Under the pieces are notes generated by a model. That model was not told the origin of the DNA. It worked only from the letters and a program-made list of their open reading frames with translations, and made no database searches. From positions 49,753,363 to 49,817,362 of the forward strand of contig NC_031774.1 of assembly GCF_001522545.3 (NCBI RefSeq): 64,000 nucleotides of DNA. Reading direction: 5' to 3'. This document shows, in pieces, positions 59,593 through 64,000 of the stretch. The number at the start of each line of letters is the position of its first letter. Position 1 is the stretch's first letter. Made by a program: the position numbers and the translations under genes. Origin of the DNA: Parus major. Taxonomy: Eukaryota; Chordata; Aves; Passeriformes; Paridae.

Positions 59593-62500
59593 AGTAGCGC
59601 TTGAGAAGGTCTCTGTTTATTTGAGGAGCTCACAGGAGCAAAGCCACAGCAGAGGCTCCTGTTCAGCCCCAGAGCCTACATGGAGGCCTCTACTCTATCA
59701 GTATTTATTTACCTTTAAATACAAAGGGAAGGCTATCCAAACAAAAGTTGAGTGTCCCCAGCAGTTAATTAAGTACGCTAATGCACAAATCTATTTAGAT
59801 AAGAGTGAGCATATTGGTACAATCAAAAGGCAGGTCACAGCTTATAATCCATTCTCAGTTCACAGTTTAAAATCCATTGTTTGTATAAACAAGCTCCACC
59901 AGTGCCTCTCACACCAGAATTGTATGTAGGGGCAACACTCTTTCTCTCCTGAAACCCTTACCACCAGTACAGGATTTTGGCAGTGCCTGGGCCAGGACAG
60001 TGCATTTGGGCTGCTGAATGCACACCTCAGCACTGGCTGAGCAACTCCAGGCTTTGGTCCACTCCTCACTGTCCTCGGGAGTGTTCAAGCCCCTGGAGCC
60101 CCAGGCACTGGCCATCCATGGAGCATCCTCAAGGAGCTGTCACGGCTGGAAGCAGGCAGGAGGGCACCAGCAGACATCACAGAGCCCAAGCCACTTTTGG
60201 CTCAACTGTTCTAAAGCAATCACAGCTTATCTATTTTTATTGTTCTCTGTATACCTGCTCTGTTTTCCTGTACATAAATTATTCTTCACTTTCTTCCTGA
60301 AAGAGCTATTATTTAACAGCATAGCTGGCATTAACTGTTGTATCACATTCCCCAGAGATCCATTACAGCAATGATCGAGTGCAACACCAACACAAAAACA
60401 CATGCACAAACACTCCCTGAACTAAACCCTTCTAATGCAGCCCTTCCAAACAGAAGAGGCAATGTAAATAGAAGAGATCATAAGCCTAACCAGAACATGG
60501 TACAGTGTAGACAGATTGCTTCTTCTACTTTACAAAATTAAAATACATGGACTGTAATTAATTATTGCTCTGCTCGTTCTGGACATATCTAACCCTGAAT
60601 GGTCAAAGAGGGGTATTGCTTGGATTTCTCCACAGTTATCAAGGAGTCAGACAAGGCTTGCTTTGGATTCTCTCTGTCTCCTGAAACCTGTTTTTATTTA
60701 ATCATAATTCAAATTATCTAAAGCAGCCCCCTCACCTACTCCAAAGGAGAAACACTGGACTTGGGATTGAAAACTATCCTTCCTAGTATTTCAAGGCAGA
60801 TGTATCTCCTCATCTATGGACATTTTTTACACACAAGAAAGTCAACTAAAGTAATAATTCCAAACCCTGGCTGATCTGAAGTAATACATCAGCTATACAA
60901 CACACTTAAAATGGATGTTGTATTTTATAGACATCTTTTTTTTTAGATTCAATCTCATTTCAGCCTCTGTCCCCAAAAGAGCTTTCAGTGGATGATTCCT
61001 CCACCCTAAGAAAGTTACACCAACTCCAAATACCTACACAAAACCGCTGGACTCTAATTAGCAATTCAACTGAATTAGTATTATAATGAGCCCCAGAAAG
61101 CTGCCTATAGGCATGGATTTAACTAACCAAGGCCACAGTGCCTGGAGATTAGCGAACAAATATTCCCCCAACCCCACGGTGCGGGTGGCTGAGGGCTGAC
61201 AGCAGAGGATGCAGCACTGCTGGCTCCCAGGAAGGAGCTGCCAGCGGGTGGTGAGGAGCCTGCTGCTCACTAAATCTCCTCCCAGCATGAATACAAGTTG
61301 TTCTCTCAAGTGTCTTGCTTCTGCTTCCTTACCACCAAGGAAGTGGGTGGGAAGAAGTCACACCATCACCTTCTGAGACAACAGAGCAAACAAGAAATTC
61401 CCCTTTTCTGAGGCAGAAGGCTTTAGGTTTCTCTTAAGGCTTTACGTGCAATCCTGCTCCAATCAGCTCCAGCAGAAGCTATGGCATAGGAGGTGCCTAG
61501 AGCAGCAGTGATGCTGCTCTGGAGTAAAGCATGAAAACAAAAACAGATATACAAATCCAAAATTTGCATCTGTCCAGGAAACCTTCACACCTATCACCCA
61601 CCACAGACAAGCCACGAAGTTGTGGGCTGAGCAACTTCACTTCAGCTCCTGCTTCACCTTCTCCAGGCACCTCCAGAACAAAGTGTTATCCTATCCTGAG
61701 GGAAGGTAATGCATGAAACACAAGGTCTGTGAAACAATATCCACTTTACACCTGCAGGTAAGATGCCCAAATGGCCTGGACAGGCCACCTGGGAATATCA
61801 TTTGCTATTCACAGATTTTGACTTCATAAAATCAAGTCCAGTCCAACATTTATTTAAAGCAACAGAAACTTCTCTTGATTCAGGTTTTTTTAGACTGAGC
61901 AGAAGACTAGTTAATGCAGAGCTGCCTTGAACAGAAAGAGGAATCAGTGGCTTCTCTCCAAAACTCTGGAGGCAGAAGTCCAAAAACAAGCCCTGGCTGG
62001 GTGAAAGGGAAAACAATGCAAAGCCACAGGGAAGTTGACACAGAAGCCCAACAAAGTGCTCTCCCAGGGACAGGGATGCTGACCTGGGACCTGCCAAGGT
62101 CTCACCTACAGCTGAGCCTTGGCCAGGTCACTTCCCAGTCCTGAACAGATCATCAGAGAATTTAACATCTCCAAATTCGCCCATAACAAACTGAAAAATT
62201 TAACATCATAAAGACAAGATTTTGGTTTCTTCAGAATCTCTTATTTCTGCGGCCTGCCACCGCCTGGGGGTAAATGTTTAGCCCAGTGATACTTCTCTTA
62301 CAGCAAATGAAGCTTCACATCCCTTTTTTAGGCCCAAATACAGAGCCAGGTGTTCCAAAATACAAGTCAAAACACAGTTAGGAAAGGCTAAGAGAAAAAC
62401 TAGAGAAGCAGGAATCCCAAATGGGTTTTGCCTGGAGGCAAAGGGCAAAAGCAGTGAGAGGCAGTAACTTTAACAACTTAATTTTACAAGATCAAAAAGA

Positions 62501-63689
62501 AACGGGTCACCCTGCCACTACAGAGATTGGGTGGGATTAGTTTAATGCCAGTTTGCCTAAATAAAGGTCAAAAACAGCTCCTCTGAACAACAATTTTGGA
62601 GTATTTGGCTATTAATAAGCTAGTTTCTTAGATCATATTTGTGTATTTGGCTAGGAGGGTCTGAAGACAAGATAGATGCCATCCAAGAGAGCCCAGGACA
62701 AGGCAGTCTGCAGTGGCTCTGAGAGGCAGATTTCCAAGCCATGGATTTAAAAGTTAGGGCTGCATGGGCTTGTCTGGATTTGCAGAGTGAATCTGCCAAA
62801 CATTTCAATGCATATATTTGTAGCACAGCCCAAGATCTGCATATGATCCAACTGGAGGCTCCCACGTTGTGCGTAAAGGATGGCACCAAGCAGCAGGTCT
62901 CTGCAGCATGCCATGAGGCCAAAGCTCCTCCAAGAGCAGTCCTTGGAGGAAATTCAATAACAGAGCATACCACAGCATCACACTTGCTGTGCTGTCTTAG
63001 CCCTTGGCCTGTGGTGATTCATCTTTGCCTGCAACCTCTGACATTTTCCAGCATTCATGCAGACATGTTACTAGGATTCGGTCACAGACTAACACATCCA
63101 GCATGGATCAATCACCACAGGGCAAAACCACCTAAAGCATTATCCTGGATCACAGGAAAGGGAGCCTGGTCCAAAAGAAGATGACAAAAACTCCGAATAG
63201 TACCAGAAACAGCCTCAGATGCAAAGATTGAAACATGGAAGGATTTGTTTCCTTCTTAAATACTCTAAAAGTCACTTTAAGCTATAGCCTGCACTTTTTA
63301 TTTTTGTCCAAAAGGAGCAATCCTTGATCAATGTGAATATTCTTGACCAGCTGTTGAAATGTTAAGCCGGGTTTGAAGTCACCAGTTGTATGACTCTGCT
63401 GTCAATTCCATACTCTCTGTGCCTGCCTCCCTGCCCCAGCATCCCCACAGCAGGGGCTGATCAGAGCCGGCCCCAGACCCAGCTCAGAGAGCTCTCATTG
63501 TCTGCACTCAACTCCAGCTCACTCGGCCCCAGCAGGGCTTGCTCTGCATCAGCATCCCTGCCTTCGATGCCTGGAATTAGACCCTGCAGATTAGGCAACG
63601 CAATGAGGCTTATCTCTGTGTCTAATCACTAATAAAGTTGCAACCTGGTGCATTTGTACGGTGTTAGGTCTCTCTCAACCACACAGACT

Positions 63690-63935
63690 TTAGAGGTCAT
63701 CTGCCTCCTCCAGCCACCGCCGGGGTCAGTGCAGCGGGTCCCGGTGGCTCCGGCTCCCTCGGACCGGCAGCACCAGCAGAAATCCAATTACGGGCACAAT
63801 GGTCCCAGCCCGGAGAGGCTCCGGGCCCCTCAGCCCTCCCGCCCTGGCGCCCTCTGCACAATGCCGCCTTTTGTCTCAGCCCCGCTATTGTTTGGGATTC
63901 TCTCGCATCCCTGGACACGGGATAAAGAGCCGTGT
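63690..63935. promoter_or_regulatory. CpG-rich patch with clustered SOX-type motifs
   Basis: By eye about 18 CpG lie in about 240 bp, far above the CpG-poor surroundings. Within it are ACAATGG at 63796-63802, ACAATG at 63858-63863, CCTTTTGT at 63867-63874 and CTATTGTTT at 63885-63893, all resembling HMG-box (SOX) sites. It may be the shore of a CpG island beyond the window or a separate enhancer. No exon is identified in it. A minus-strand frame covers it, but GC-rich DNA keeps frames open by chance. Confidence 0.5.
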
Positions 63936-64000
63936 TTGCAGAGATGTTTATGAATGAGCTCTCAGAGCACAGGGGAGCAGCAACACAGGGCTTGACCATG

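Larger units (their letters stand above)
57430..63685. other. Unique intronic sequence
   Basis: Contains the palindromic kappaB-type site at 59579 and a possible conserved block at 57,620-58,110 (TTTTAATTAAA core, moderate CpG). No exon recognised up to the CpG-rich patch. Confidence 0.5.
15209..64000 (-). other. Inferred upstream (first?) intron of the CCDC85-type gene, at least 48.8 kb
   Basis: If the exon at 15103-15179 belongs to a minus-strand CCDC85 gene, everything at higher coordinates is upstream intron until the preceding exon, which I cannot find here. The CCDC85 first exon encodes the N-terminal coiled coils and is GC-rich; no such frame is visible. The rising CpG density at the right edge may mean it lies not far beyond 64,000. 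This is an inference from one exon; an unrelated nested or neighbouring noncoding gene is possible. Confidence 0.55.

Noticed and set aside
1..64000. CRISPR arrays, bacterial operons, phage or defence systems
   Set aside because: The window is vertebrate intronic DNA; no regularly spaced repeats or dense gene arrays occur.
1..64000. Intact endogenous retrovirus or DNA transposon
   Set aside because: No paired long terminal repeats, no gag/pol-like frames and no transposase-like frames were seen; only truncated CR1 and one MIR-like element are supported.

Overview
The window looks like vertebrate nuclear DNA, most probably from a bird. The evidence is several truncated CR1 LINE copies (the youngest ends in the CR1 8-bp tail GATTCTGTGATTCTGTG at about 36,655-36,671), an ancient MIR/CORE-SINE copy, sparse interspersed repeats, strong CpG depletion broken by two CpG-rich patches, and no prokaryote-style gene packing. 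None of the open frames in the long intervals looks like a real gene; all are short and lack codon structure, splice support or recognisable domains.

The only coding sequence I can support is one 77-bp internal exon on the minus strand at 15103-15179. It encodes a coiled-coil segment (core YIRQLETKVKLLEDDNKLL) flanked by a very good acceptor and a consensus donor. It matches the conserved second coiled-coil block of the CCDC85/DIPA family and reads closer to CCDC85C than to CCDC85A. On this reading the window is almost entirely intron: at least 48.8 kb upstream of the exon (higher coordinates) and at least 15.1 kb downstream (lower coordinates), with exon 1 beyond the right edge and exon 3 beyond the left.

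Layout: 1-15 kb is downstream intron with microsatellites and an assembly gap (14832-14908) whose two flanks carry the same 32-bp sequence. The exon lies at 15.1 kb. From 15 to 64 kb there is unique intronic DNA with CR1 fragments at 20.6, 24.3, 36.4, 47.3 and 57.2 kb, a MIR-like SINE at 40.5 kb, a CpG-rich patch with a minus-strand TATA/CCAAT arrangement at 42.5-43.0 kb, and a second CpG-rich patch with clustered SOX-type sites at 63.7-63.95 kb. The latter is close to where a CpG-island first exon might begin.

I found no undescribed multi-gene system. The observations most worth checking are the duplicated flanks at the gap beside the exon, the possible internal promoter at 42.8 kb, the SOX-rich CpG patch at the right end, the well preserved MIR copy, a perfect 25-bp inverted repeat at 22.4 kb, a palindromic kappaB site at 59.6 kb, and several stretches that look like conserved regulatory DNA.
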